In this document: positions 14,515 to 22,389 of the stretch, piece by piece
Layout: each line of letters starts with the position of its first letter
Numbering within the stretch: position 1 is the first letter of the stretch
NCBI GenBank assembly: GCA_023399815.1
Contig: JAEWOJ010000102.1
Coordinates: 1-22,389, forward strand
Direction: 5' to 3'
Source: Pseudomonadota bacterium
GTDB taxonomy: Bacteria > Pseudomonadota > Gammaproteobacteria > Xanthomonadales > Xanthomonadaceae
Length of the DNA: 22,389 bases
Program-made: the position numbers and the translations under genes
The notes under the pieces: generated by a model
The model's database searches: none
What the model saw: the letters and a program-made list of their open reading frames with translations, nothing else
Told to the model about the DNA's origin: nothing

Positions 14515-16515
14515 ATGAGCATGGACCTGCAACGTTTCCACGCCACCTTCTTCGAGGAAAGCCGCGAAGGGCTGGACGCGATGGAAGCCGGGCTGCTGGC
14601 CCTGGAAGACGGGCAGCAGGACCCGGAGATCATCAACTCGGTGTTCCGCGCGGCGCACTCGATCAAGGGCGGCGCCGGCACGTTCGGCTTCGAGGCCATT
14701 GCCGGCCTGACCCACGTGCTGGAGACCCTGCTGGACGAGCTGCGCGCCGGCAAGCGGGCGCTGGAAAGCGCCGCGGTCGATGCGATGCTGTCCTCGGTGG
14801 ACGTGCTGCGCGCCCTGCTGCGCGAGGCCGAGCACGGCCAGGCGGCCGACCCGGCCGCCGTCGCGGCGGTGAAGGCGCGCCTGGAAGCGGTGCTGTCCGG
14901 CCAGGCCGCCGCGCCGGTCGCGGCGAAGCCGGCGGAAGCCGCGGTCGAGCCGGAAGGCTGGCAGATCGGCTTCGTGCCGGCGCCGTCGCTGTTCATGAGC
15001 GGCAACGACCCGCTGCGCATCATCCGCGAACTGGAAACCCTCGGCCCGCTGCAGGTCGACGCGCGCATGGAGCGCCTGCCCGGGTTCGAGCAGATGGACC
15101 CGCTGGAGGCCTACATCGCCTGGGACCTGGGCCTGACCGGCCGCATCCCGCGCAGCAAGATCGAAGACACCTTCGCCTGGGTGGTGGACGACTGCGAGCT
15201 GGACATCCAGCCGATCATCGCCCCGGCGAGCCTGGCCACCAGCGCGCCGACGCCGGTGCAGGAAGTGGCGGCCGACGTCGTCGCGGCCACCCGCCCCGCC
15301 GCCGCGGCCGGCGCCACCGCCCCGAGCGGCGGCCATGAGGCCGAAAGCTCGATCCGCGTCAGCGTCGACAAGGTCGATGCGCTGATCAACCTGGTCGGCG
15401 AACTGGTCATCACCCAGGCCATGCTCAAGCAGGTCTCCGGTGGCCTTGATCCGTCCCACGCCGAGCGCCTGCTGGCCGGCCTGGACCTGCTCGAACGCAA
15501 TACCCGCGACCTGCAGGAAGCGGTGATCGGCGTGCGCATGCTGCCGGTAGACGCGGTGTTCCGCCGCTTCCCGCGGCTGGTGCGCGACCTCTCCACCCGC
15601 CTCGGCAAGCAGGTGCGCCTGCGCACCATCGGCGAAGGCACCGAGCTGGACAAGGGCCTGATCGAGAAGATCGCCGACCCGCTGGTGCACCTGGTGCGCA
15701 ACTCGATCGACCACGGCCTGGAAATGCCCGACGTGCGCCGCCAGGCCGGCAAGGACGAGATGGGCACCATCACCCTGGCCGCTTCGCACCAGGGTGGCCA
15801 CATCGTCATCGAAGTCAGCGACGACGGCCGCGGCCTGAACCGCGAGAAGATCCTGGCCAAGGCGCACGAGCGCGGCCTGGCGGTCCCGGACAACCCGAGC
15901 GATGCGCAGGTCTGGGACCTGATCTTCCAGCCGGGCTTCTCCACCGCCGACGCGGTCACCGACCTGTCCGGCCGCGGCGTCGGCATGGACGTGGTCCGCC
16001 GCAACATCCAGGCCCTCGGCGGCGAGGTGCAGCTGGAAAGCCAGACCGGCGCCGGCACCCGCGTGCTGATCCGCCTGCCGCTGACCCTGGCCATCCTCGA
16101 CGGCATGACCGTATCGGTCGCCGGCGAGACCCTGATCCTGCCGCTGGCCTACGTGCTCGAGGCGCTGCAGCCCAAGGCCGAGGACATCCGCACCATGGCC
16201 GGCGAAGGCCGGGTGCTGCGCGTGCGCGGCGAATACCTGCCGATCCTGGCGCTGGGGCCGTACTACGGCTATCCCCGGGCCGAAACGTCGGCCGCCGAAC
16301 CGCTCGTCGTGGTGGTCGAGGGCGACGGCCAGAAGATCGCGCTGGAAGTGGACGAGCTGCTCGGCCAGCAGCAGGTCGTGGTCAAGAACATCGAGAACAA
16401 CTACCGCCGCATCGCCGGCGTGTCCGGCGCCACCATCCTCGGCGATGGCCGCGTCGCGCTGATCGTCGACGTCGGCGGCCTGGTGCGTTCGCTGCGCGTG
16501 CCGCAGGCGGCGTAA
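14515..16515 (+). CDS. cheA: Second chemotaxis histidine kinase CheA
   Basis: Full-length CheA of 666 residues. The HPt domain has H48 in AAHSIKGGAGTFG. An Ala-rich linker leads to a globular P2-like domain (about 149-235, starting WQIGFVPAPSLFMSGNDPLRI). A second Ala/Pro linker (about 240-277) is followed by P3 (278-345). P4 has the N box LVHLVRNSIDHGLEMP, DDGRGLN and GRGVGMDVV, and a CheW-like P5 domain ends the protein (about 525-660). Unlike the first CheA it keeps a folded P2 and lacks the EFEALLD repeats. The start at 14515 (MSMDLQRF) is chosen from family similarity; the frame stays open upstream to 14104 but overlaps cheY. It is transcribed with the STAS gene and the second cheY. A hairpin repeat begins 9 bases after the stop. 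Confidence 0.96.
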   Translation: MSMDLQRFHATFFEESREGLDAMEAGLLALEDGQQDPEIINSVFRAAHSIKGGAGTFGFEAIAGLTHVLETLLDELRAGKRALESAAVDAMLSSVDVLRALLREAEHGQAADPAAVAAVKARLEAVLSGQAAAPVAAKPAEAAVEPEGWQIGFVPAPSLFMSGNDPLRIIRELETLGPLQVDARMERLPGFEQMDPLEAYIAWDLGLTGRIPRSKIEDTFAWVVDDCELDIQPIIAPASLATSAPTPVQEVAADVVAATRPAAAAGATAPSGGHEAESSIRVSVDKVDALINLVGELVITQAMLKQVSGGLDPSHAERLLAGLDLLERNTRDLQEAVIGVRMLPVDAVFRRFPRLVRDLSTRLGKQVRLRTIGEGTELDKGLIEKIADPLVHLVRNSIDHGLEMPDVRRQAGKDEMGTITLAASHQGGHIVIEVSDDGRGLNREKILAKAHERGLAVPDNPSDAQVWDLIFQPGFSTADAVTDLSGRGVGMDVVRRNIQALGGEVQLESQTGAGTRVLIRLPLTLAILDGMTVSVAGETLILPLAYVLEALQPKAEDIRTMAGEGRVLRVRGEYLPILALGPYYGYPRAETSAAEPLVVVVEGDGQKIALEVDELLGQQQVVVKNIENNYRRIAGVSGATILGDGRVALIVDVGGLVRSLRVPQAA

Positions 16516-16522
16516 GGCATCT

Positions 16523-16645
16523 TCCCTTCTCCCTTCGGGAGAAGGTGGCGCGAAGCGCCGGATGAGGGTAAGGGCAAGGCCGCGTGCAGCCTGGCATCCC
16601 GCTTCCTCTCCCCAACCCCACTCCCCGCGGGAGCGGGGTTCGCAT
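16523..16645. repeat. Palindromic intergenic repeat, copy 4 (opposite/rearranged)
   Basis: It begins with a perfect 9-base hairpin, CCTTCTCCC (16525-16533), TTC loop, GGGAGAAGG (16537-16545). This is followed by a GGATGAGGGTAAGGGC segment, then TCTCCCCAACCCC and a CCCCGCGGGAGCGGGG hairpin near 16622-16638. The order is reversed relative to copies 1-3, so it is inserted in the opposite orientation with an altered centre. The first hairpin lies 9 bases after the cheA stop and could end or protect that transcript. The second lies just upstream of the porin gene. Confidence 0.72.
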
Positions 16646-16672
16646 CATTCGCTTCCGACAGTGGGACCCCGC

Positions 16673-17833
16673 ATGAAACGCCTCGCTCCTCTCGCCCTGC
16701 TCGCCCTCGCCGCCCCGGCCCTCGCCGGCACCACGACAAGCGCGTGGCCGCCGAAGCTGACCTTCGCCGACGACACCGAAGTCGCGCTCACCGGCAACTA
16801 TTCCTGGGACATCAACCGCTTCTCCGCCGATGGCGGCGCGTTCGACGACGACCAGGACTGGCGCCGCCGGGAGATCGGCATCGGCATCAAGCGCAAGGGC
16901 CTGTACGACGTCACCGCCGTCTACGACTTCCAGGCCGACACCTGGCTGGACGTGGCCCTGCGCCTGGACAGCAAGGGCCTGACCGGCCGCGACTTCGGCA
17001 AGTGGCGCGTCGGCCAGGTGAAGCTGCCGCTCGGCTTCGAGGGCAACACCGCCACCCGCAGCGGCGCCTTCATGGAAAGCAGCCTGCCCACGCAGGCGTT
17101 CTACGAAGGCCGCCGCATCGGCGTGGACTGGGCGCTGGAGCGGCCGCACTGGCTGCTCAACGCCGGCGCCTACGGCCATGACCTGCAGGGCAACAACCGC
17201 GGCGACAGCCAGGCCGCGCGGCTGGCATGGACCCCGTGGAAGGAAAGCAGCCGCGTGCTGCACCTTGGCGTTTCCGCCACCCGCGAGCGCCCCGACGCCG
17301 AAACCAACGGCCTGGGCGTGGTCATCCCTCCCAGCGTGCGCTGGCGCGCCAAGCCCGAGGCCTCGCTGACGACGCTGCGGCTGGTCGATTCGGGCACGCT
17401 GCGCGACGTCGGCCGCATCGACCGCAGCGGCCTGGAAGCGCTGTGGATCGACGGCCCATGGTCGCTGCAGGGCGAATACCTGCGCCAGACCACCCACCGC
17501 CACGCCCTGCCCGACTACAGCGGCGACGGCTGGTACGTGCTCGGCAGCTGGCTGCTCACCGGCCAGTCGCGCGTCTACAGCGGCGGCAACGTCACCAATC
17601 CCAAGGCCAGCGGCAAGTACGGCGCGGTGGAACTGCTGGCGCGCTACAGCCGCATCGACCTCGACGATGCCGGCATCGCCGGCGGCAGCGAGACGAACTG
17701 GACGCTGGGCGCCAACTGGTACCTCAACAGCTACCTGAAGTTCCAGGCCAACTACATCCACGCCGACGCCCGCCGCGGCGGCAGCCACGTGCAGCCGGAA
17801 ACCCTGCAGCTGCGGGCGCAGCTGTATTTCTGA
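16673..17833 (+). CDS. Outer-membrane porin, phosphate-selective porin O/P-like
   Basis: The 386-residue product has a clear Sec signal peptide (MKRLAPLALLALAAPALA, likely cut after residue 18) and ends in LYF, the C-terminal aromatic signature of outer-membrane beta-barrels. Alternating strands run throughout, for example EVALTGNYSWDINRF, RREIGIGIKRKGLYDVTAVYDF and KWRVGQVKLPLGFEGN. The last, with the GxxKxPFG-like core, is typical of OprO/OprP family porins. Substrate cannot be read from sequence; polyphosphate or phosphate is known only for the Pseudomonas members. ATG 16673 is chosen for the signal peptide; the frame continues upstream into the repeat. It has a weak ribosome site (GTGGGA) and no promoter I recognise. 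It lies between the second cheA and the receptor genes, an odd place for a porin. Confidence 0.88.
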   Translation: MKRLAPLALLALAAPALAGTTTSAWPPKLTFADDTEVALTGNYSWDINRFSADGGAFDDDQDWRRREIGIGIKRKGLYDVTAVYDFQADTWLDVALRLDSKGLTGRDFGKWRVGQVKLPLGFEGNTATRSGAFMESSLPTQAFYEGRRIGVDWALERPHWLLNAGAYGHDLQGNNRGDSQAARLAWTPWKESSRVLHLGVSATRERPDAETNGLGVVIPPSVRWRAKPEASLTTLRLVDSGTLRDVGRIDRSGLEALWIDGPWSLQGEYLRQTTHRHALPDYSGDGWYVLGSWLLTGQSRVYSGGNVTNPKASGKYGAVELLARYSRIDLDDAGIAGGSETNWTLGANWYLNSYLKFQANYIHADARRGGSHVQPETLQLRAQLYF

Positions 17834-17840
17834 CGGCCCC

Positions 17841-17863
17841 GGGACGGCGACGCCGTCCCCTTT
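17841..17863 (+). terminator. Terminator after the porin gene
   Basis: GGGACGGC at 17841-17848 pairs perfectly with GCCGTCCC at 17852-17859 across a GAC triloop, followed by CTTT. It starts 7 bases after the porin stop. The T tract is short, but the position and the perfect stem favour an intrinsic terminator separating the porin from the receptor genes. Confidence 0.6.
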
Positions 17864-17908
17864 CCGTGCCGTTCCTCACGGAATCTCCCCCCGGCCCGAA
17901 AGCAGGCG

Positions 17909-17935
17909 TCAAGAACCGGACGCCTGCGCCGATAC
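17909..17935 (+). promoter_or_regulatory. FliA (sigma-28) promoter for the receptor genes
   Basis: TCAAGAAC at 17909-17916 and GCCGATAC at 17928-17935 with an 11-base spacer; the -10 element differs from consensus only at the last base. Transcription would start near 17942, giving a leader of about 115 bases to the receptor start. No second FliA site is seen before the next receptor gene, so both may be read from here unless the hairpin at 20280 stops transcription. Confidence 0.82.
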
Positions 17936-18058
17936 CCCGGTCGTGCACCCGCATCACCGGGTGAGGGGCCTCCCGCCGCGGCCCATCCAGTACCCAAGAA
18001 GCATCGCAGGAGCGCCGGGCCTGCCTGTCGCTCAAGCCTGTCCACGGAGATGTCTGCG

Positions 18059-20272
18059 ATGAAATGGTTCCAGAACCTTTCGATCACGCGGAAGCTGGTC
18101 CTCGCCTTCTGCATCACCTGCATGATCACCCTGCTGCTGGGAGGGTTCTCGCTGTGGCGCATGATGCTGGCCAACACGCAGATCGAGCAGATCAACAACA
18201 ACTGGATGCCCGCCGTCCAGCAGCTGGGCGAGATGCGCGCGCAGCTGGGCGAATTCCGCACCTACGAGCAGGCGCAGCTCGGCTACCAGGGCAATGCCGA
18301 GCAGCTGGCCGACTACGACAAGCGCCTGGCCGACACCCGCGGCCTGATCGAAGCGGCCGAGAAGGCCTACGACGACATCGAGACCGACTACACCGCCGAA
18401 GAACTGGCCATGTACGAAAAGCTCAAGGCGCAGCGTTCGGCCTATTTCGAGGCGCATGAGCGCATCGCCGCGGCCATCGCCGCCGACGATTTCGACGGCG
18501 CGCGCCGCGTTTCCTCCGACGAGTCGCGCAAGCTGCGCCGCGTGCTGTTCGACCAGCTCAAGCTGATGTCGCAGTACAACCAGGAACAGCTGGCCAAGGA
18601 CGTGGCCGCGTCCAAGCTCGCCCACCAGCGCTCGCTGATCGCGGTGGTCACCGGCATGGCGCTGTCGCTGGTGCTCGCCGCCCTGCTGGGCTGGGCCATC
18701 ATCCGCTCGATCACGCTGCCGCTGGACGCGGCGGTGCGCGTGGCCGACGACGTTTCCGCCGGCAAGCTCGACCGCCGCATCGACACCTCGCGCCGCGACG
18801 AAGTGGGCAAGCTGCTTTCCTCCATGCAGCGCATGCAGGCGCAGCTGCAGGCCGTCATCGCCGCGCAGCAGGAGATGGAGCGCCAGCACGAGGCCGGCAT
18901 CATCAGCTACCGCATGGACCAGGCTGCCTTCCCCGGCGACTACGGGGTGATGGTCGCCGGCACCAACCAGCTGGTCGCCAGCCATATCGGCATGAACACG
19001 CAGGTGATCGAACTGGCGCAGCGCTACGCCGTCGGCGACCTCAGCCGCGACATGCCGCAGCTGCCGGGCGAGAAGGCCGAGATCAGCGAGACCATGGCCG
19101 CCATCAAGCGCAACCTCACCGCGATCAGCGGCGAGATCCAGCGCCTGAGCGGCGCCGCGGCGTCCGGCGACTTCAGCCAGCGCGGCGACGAGGCGCGCTT
19201 CCAGTTCGATTTCCGGCAGATGGTGCACAACCTCAACGCGATGATGGAGGCCACCGACCACAGCCTGGCCGAGACCTCCAGCCTGCTGCAGGCCATCGCC
19301 CGCGGCGACCTCGCCGCGCGCATGCACGGCGACTACCACGGCGTGTTCGCGAAGATGCGCGACGACGCCAACGCCACCGTGGCGCAGCTGACCTCGATCG
19401 TCGGCCGCATCCAGAGCGCGGCATCGAGCATCACGCTGGCCGCTTCCGAGATCGCCACCGGCAACAACGACCTGTCGCGCCGCACCGAGCAGCAGGCGGC
19501 CAACCTGGAAGAGACCGCCGCGTCGATGGAGGAACTGACCTCCACCGTGCGCCAGAACGCCGAGCACGCCCGCCAGGCCAACCAGCTGGCGCAGGGCGCG
19601 CACGGCGTGGCCTCGCAGGGTGGCGACATCGTCGGCAAGGTCGTCACCACCATGTCCGCGATCGAAACCTCCTCCAGGAAGATCGCCGACATCATCAGCG
19701 TCATCGACGGCATCGCCTTCCAGACCAACATCCTGGCGCTCAACGCCGCGGTGGAAGCGGCGCGCGCCGGCGAGCAGGGCCGCGGCTTCGCCGTGGTCGC
19801 CTCGGAAGTGCGCACGCTGGCGCAGCGCTCGGCCGGTGCGGCCAAGGAGATCAAGGAGCTGATCGAGGATTCGGTCGGCAAGGTCGCCGACGGCTCGCAA
19901 CTGGTGCACCAGGCCGGCAGCACCATGGGCGAGATCGTGAGCTCGGTGCAGCGCGTGACCGACATCATGGCCGAGATCTCTGCCGCCTCGCAGGAACAGA
20001 GCGCCGGCATCGAGCAGGTCAACCAGACCGTCACCCAGATGGACGAGACCACCCAGCAGAACGCCGCGCTGGTCGAGGAAGCCACTGCCGCCGCACGCTC
20101 GATGGAGGAACAGGCGCAGCAGCTGAGCGATGCGGTGTCGCAGTTCCGCCTGGCCGACACCGTCGCCGCCTCGCTGGCGCGCGTGGCCACGGCACCGTCC
20201 GCGCGTCCAGTGCTGCGCAGCGTCTTCTCCGGCAAGCCGGCCACGGCCGACGACGACCTGCAGGAGTTCTGA
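18059..20272 (+). CDS. Methyl-accepting chemotaxis protein, four-helix-bundle sensor, multi-HAMP
   Basis: Inner-membrane chemoreceptor of 737 residues. It has a membrane segment at about 12-33 and a helical periplasmic sensor (34-190, four-helix-bundle type, rich in Asp/Glu/Ala). A second membrane segment follows (193-216), then HAMP (about 213-268) and further HAMP-like modules up to about 450. The signalling domain (455-697) has the invariant tip around DGIAFQTNILALNAAVEAARAG. The ligand is unknown. Two starts are possible, 18050 and 18059. GGAG at 18046-18049 is 9 bases from 18059 but touches 18050, and MKWFQNLSITRKL is the usual receptor opening, so 18059 is chosen. The C-terminus ends DDDLQEF, not the xWxxF pentapeptide that tethers CheR/CheB in E. 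coli. FliA promoter upstream; hairpin downstream. Confidence 0.95.
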   Translation: MKWFQNLSITRKLVLAFCITCMITLLLGGFSLWRMMLANTQIEQINNNWMPAVQQLGEMRAQLGEFRTYEQAQLGYQGNAEQLADYDKRLADTRGLIEAAEKAYDDIETDYTAEELAMYEKLKAQRSAYFEAHERIAAAIAADDFDGARRVSSDESRKLRRVLFDQLKLMSQYNQEQLAKDVAASKLAHQRSLIAVVTGMALSLVLAALLGWAIIRSITLPLDAAVRVADDVSAGKLDRRIDTSRRDEVGKLLSSMQRMQAQLQAVIAAQQEMERQHEAGIISYRMDQAAFPGDYGVMVAGTNQLVASHIGMNTQVIELAQRYAVGDLSRDMPQLPGEKAEISETMAAIKRNLTAISGEIQRLSGAAASGDFSQRGDEARFQFDFRQMVHNLNAMMEATDHSLAETSSLLQAIARGDLAARMHGDYHGVFAKMRDDANATVAQLTSIVGRIQSAASSITLAASEIATGNNDLSRRTEQQAANLEETAASMEELTSTVRQNAEHARQANQLAQGAHGVASQGGDIVGKVVTTMSAIETSSRKIADIISVIDGIAFQTNILALNAAVEAARAGEQGRGFAVVASEVRTLAQRSAGAAKEIKELIEDSVGKVADGSQLVHQAGSTMGEIVSSVQRVTDIMAEISAASQEQSAGIEQVNQTVTQMDETTQQNAALVEEATAAARSMEEQAQQLSDAVSQFRLADTVAASLARVATAPSARPVLRSVFSGKPATADDDLQEF

Positions 20273-20279
20273 AGTACCC

Positions 20280-20317
20280 CGCGGGAGCGCGCGCCGCATC
20301 GGGCGCCCGCTCCCGCG
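20280..20317 (+). terminator. Long hairpin after the first receptor gene
   Basis: CGCGGGAGCGCGCGCC at 20280-20295 pairs with 20302-20317 (10 perfect pairs, one mismatch, 5 pairs) across a 6-base loop, starting 8 bases after the receptor stop. No real T tract follows (TTGG), so termination would be partial or Rho-assisted. It may set the ratio between the two receptors. The remaining 118 bases before the next gene contain a second small CCGGCGT/ACGCCGG hairpin (about 20391-20409) and a Shine-Dalgarno. Confidence 0.55.
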
Positions 20318-20435
20318 TTGGCATGGCTGCCGACCTTCCCCGACCCGCGACGCCGCACCACCGCCCGCAGGTCGCTTCACCCTCGTCACGCCCCGGCGTC
20401 TCCACGCCGGGCTCCCCAGGCAGCAGGAGTCCTCC

Positions 20436-22389
20436 ATGTCCCATCCCCGTTCCGGTTCCAGCATCGTCAGTCGCCTGATGCTGGGCGTGGCCCTGATCGC
20501 GCTGCTTTCCTTCGGTGTGACCGCCGCCATCAGCTACTGGAAGAGCAGCCATGCCCTGCTGTCCTCCTCGCAGGACACGATGCGCAACCTTGCCGGGCTC
20601 GAGGCCGAGCGCGTCGCCGCCGACCTGACCGAGGCCTACGACACCGCCCATACCCTGGCCGGTACCCTGCTCCTGCAGCGCCAGCAGGGCATCCTCACCC
20701 GCCCGGCGGTCGCGGCGCTGCTCAAGCAGCAGCTGCTCGCCCACCCCGAATGGGTCGGCATGGGCACGCTGTGGGAACCGGATGCGTTCGATGGCGCCGA
20801 TGCCGCGCATACCGGCGACGAGGCGCATGACGAGAGCGGGCGCTTCATGAGCTACTGGGCCTGGTCGGACGGCGTTCCCTTCACCGAGGCCCTGCGCGGC
20901 TACGACGTGGCCGGCGACGGCGACTGGTACCTCAAGCCGCGCGAGGCCAGGCAGCCCACGCTGGTGGAACCCTACAGCTATGCGATCAACGGCAAGCAGG
21001 TCCTGATGACGACGCTGTCCATGCCGATCGTCGAGAACGACGGCTTCCTCGGCGTGGTCACCGTGGATTTCGCGCTGTCCTCGCTGCAGGAGCGCCTCTC
21101 GCAGCTGGCGCCGATGGGCGAAGGGCACGTCGAGCTGCTCTCGCCCGCCGGCCGCGTGCTGGCCAGCCGCGATCCGGCCGAGGTCGGCACGCTGCGCGAG
21201 GACGCGGCCACCGCCGCGATGCTCGCGCGCATCGCCAAGGGCGAGGTCTCCGAAGCGCTGGAACCGGACGCGAACGGCGACGTGGCCGTCTACGTCCCGA
21301 TCCAGGTGGGCGATGCCGCGCAGCACTTCGCCCTGGGCGTGATCGTGCCGCAATCGCTGCTGACGCGGCAGGCCCAGGTCCTGCTGTACATCGTCGTCGC
21401 CGTCGGCCTGGTCGCCGCGCTGGCGCTGTGCGTCGCCCTGTTCGTGCTGCTGCGCCGGCAGGTGGTGGCCCCGCTCGCCACCGCCGCCGGGGTCGCCGAC
21501 GACATCGCCCACGGCAAGCTGGACGGCCGCATCGAGGCCGGGCGCCAGGACGAGATCGGCAAGCTGATGCGCTCCATGCAGGTCATGCAGGGCAACCTGC
21601 GCGAACGCCTGGAGCGCGACGCCGTGCTCGCCGCCGAGAACCTGCGCATCCGCTCGGCCCTGGACGACGTCACCACCAGCGTGATGATCGCCGACGCCGA
21701 CCTCAACATCATCTACGCCAACCGCCCGCTGTTCGGCATGCTGGGCAAGGCCGAGCAGGACCTGCGCCGCGACCTGCCCAACTTCGACATGAAGACCCTG
21801 GTCGGCAGCAACATCGATGTCTTCCACAAGCACCCGCCGCACCAGCGCAGGCTGCTGGGTGAACTGCGCGGCACCCACCGCGCGCAGATCACCGTCGGCG
21901 GCCACGTCATGCGCCAGATCATCAACCCGGTCACCAATGCCGGCGGCCAGCGCATCGGCTACGTTGTGGAGTGGGACGACCGTACCGCCGAGGTCGAGGT
22001 CGAACGCGAGGTCAGCGGCATCGTCACCGCCGCCGCCAGCGGCGACCTGTCCGGGCGCATCGCGCTGGAAGGCAAGGAAGGCTTCCTGCGCCAGCTGTCG
22101 GAACAGCTGAACGGCCTGCTGGACAGCTTCGCCGGCAGCGTCGGCCAGGTATCGACGTTGCTGGACGCCATGTCGCGGGGCGACCTGACCACGCGCATGG
22201 ATGGCGACTACCAGGGTGTGTTCGCGCGCATCCGCGACGACGCCAACACCACCGTCGACAACCTGACCTCGATCGTCGGCCGCATCCAGACCGCCGCGTC
22301 CAGCATCAACCTGGCCGCCTCGGAGATCGCCACCGGCAACAACGACCTGTCGCGCCGCACCGAGCAGCAGGCCGCCAACCTGGAAGAAA
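20436..22389 (+). CDS. Methyl-accepting chemotaxis protein, dCACHE-HAMP-PAS-HAMP (3' end outside window)
   Basis: This open frame runs off the window after 651 codons without a stop, so the gene is partial only because of the window edge. AGGAG at 20425-20429 lies 6 bases before the ATG. Domains in order: membrane segment (14-34); periplasmic double-Cache sensor (about 40-310) with DGDWYLKPREARQPTLVEPY at 161-180; membrane segment (315-338); HAMP (338-392). A PAS domain follows (about 400-515, DVTTSVMIADADLNIIYANR), then further HAMP-like modules (515-610) and the start of the signalling domain (615 on). dCACHE domains usually bind small metabolites such as amino or organic acids; the ligand here is unknown. 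The PAS may sense redox or a cofactor. The final part is nearly identical in sequence to the matching part of the preceding receptor. Confidence 0.93.
   Translation, partial: MSHPRSGSSIVSRLMLGVALIALLSFGVTAAISYWKSSHALLSSSQDTMRNLAGLEAERVAADLTEAYDTAHTLAGTLLLQRQQGILTRPAVAALLKQQLLAHPEWVGMGTLWEPDAFDGADAAHTGDEAHDESGRFMSYWAWSDGVPFTEALRGYDVAGDGDWYLKPREARQPTLVEPYSYAINGKQVLMTTLSMPIVENDGFLGVVTVDFALSSLQERLSQLAPMGEGHVELLSPAGRVLASRDPAEVGTLREDAATAAMLARIAKGEVSEALEPDANGDVAVYVPIQVGDAAQHFALGVIVPQSLLTRQAQVLLYIVVAVGLVAALALCVALFVLLRRQVVAPLATAAGVADDIAHGKLDGRIEAGRQDEIGKLMRSMQVMQGNLRERLERDAVLAAENLRIRSALDDVTTSVMIADADLNIIYANRPLFGMLGKAEQDLRRDLPNFDMKTLVGSNIDVFHKHPPHQRRLLGELRGTHRAQITVGGHVMRQIINPVTNAGGQRIGYVVEWDDRTAEVEVEREVSGIVTAAASGDLSGRIALEGKEGFLRQLSEQLNGLLDSFAGSVGQVSTLLDAMSRGDLTTRMDGDYQGVFARIRDDANTTVDNLTSIVGRIQTAASSINLAASEIATGNNDLSRRTEQQAANLEE

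Noticed and set aside
16562..16672. Longer porin start within the palindromic repeat.
   Set aside because: It would bury the signal peptide 37 residues inside the protein; the start at 16673 gives a normal Sec signal.
20318..20435. FliA or sigma-54 promoter before the second receptor gene.
   Set aside because: No TAAAG/TCAAG with a properly spaced GCCGAT, and no convincing GG-N10-GC element, was found; cotranscription with the first receptor is simpler.
18032..20530. Very long open frame on the minus strand (832 codons) opposite the first receptor gene; similar ones at 3556-5829, 1371-3482 and 8345-10186.
   Set aside because: Their products are rich in Arg, His, Gln and Gly with no recognisable domain, and lie exactly opposite well-identified genes. 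They are shadows of the GC-rich codon pattern.
1..22389. tRNA, rRNA, insertion sequence, phage or defence genes.
   Set aside because: None was recognised. Apart from the palindromic repeats the window is uniformly flagellar/chemotaxis coding sequence plus one porin.

Overview
This window of about 22 kb is a GC-rich flagellar and chemotaxis locus read entirely on the + strand. Gene order, protein sequences and the intergenic palindromes (ggggttggggtgaggg type) point to a gammaproteobacterium of the Xanthomonadaceae/Lysobacteraceae group (Lysobacter, Luteimonas, Pseudoxanthomonas, Stenotrophomonas or Xanthomonas relatives). FlhF and FlhG suggest a polar flagellum. The taxonomic call is an inference from gene content, not from a search.

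Layout. (1) 1-327: two tandem copies of a palindromic intergenic repeat, then a sigma-54-type promoter. (2) 328-7011: flhB, flhA, flhF, flhG and fliA, covering export gate, pole selection and number control, and the flagellar sigma factor, mostly with overlapping ends. (3) 7025-10021: cheY, cheZ, cheA. (4) 10022-10280: a large hairpin element followed by a sigma-28 (FliA) promoter. (5) 10281-13588: motC, motD, parC, parP, i.e. a stator pair plus the system that places chemoreceptor arrays at the pole. (6) 13589-13802: hairpin and a second FliA promoter. (7) 13803-16515: a STAS-domain gene, a second cheY and a second cheA. (8) 16516-17863: another palindromic repeat, a phosphate-selective-porin-like gene and a terminator. 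(9) 17864-22389: a third FliA promoter and two chemoreceptor genes, the last cut by the window end.

How it works together. FliA is encoded in the middle of the locus, and three near-consensus FliA promoters, each with an 11-base spacer, stand before motC, the STAS gene and the first receptor gene. The sequence therefore shows a regulatory hierarchy: a sigma-54-type promoter for the early genes, then FliA for stators, array-positioning genes, the second signalling module and receptors. No cheB, cheR, or stand-alone cheW lies in the window; they may lie beyond its right end.

Most notable observation. The first CheA has no visible P2 domain. Its linker instead holds three 38-residue tandem repeats whose core (DLISEDEFEALL) closely matches the CheY-binding peptide of FliM (about DLLSQDEIDALL) and the CheZ C-terminus. 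The second CheA has an apparently ordinary P2 domain. I infer that the two kinases may recruit response regulators in different ways. Also notable: the motC FliA promoter would start transcription at about the motC ATG, predicting a leaderless or nearly leaderless mRNA.
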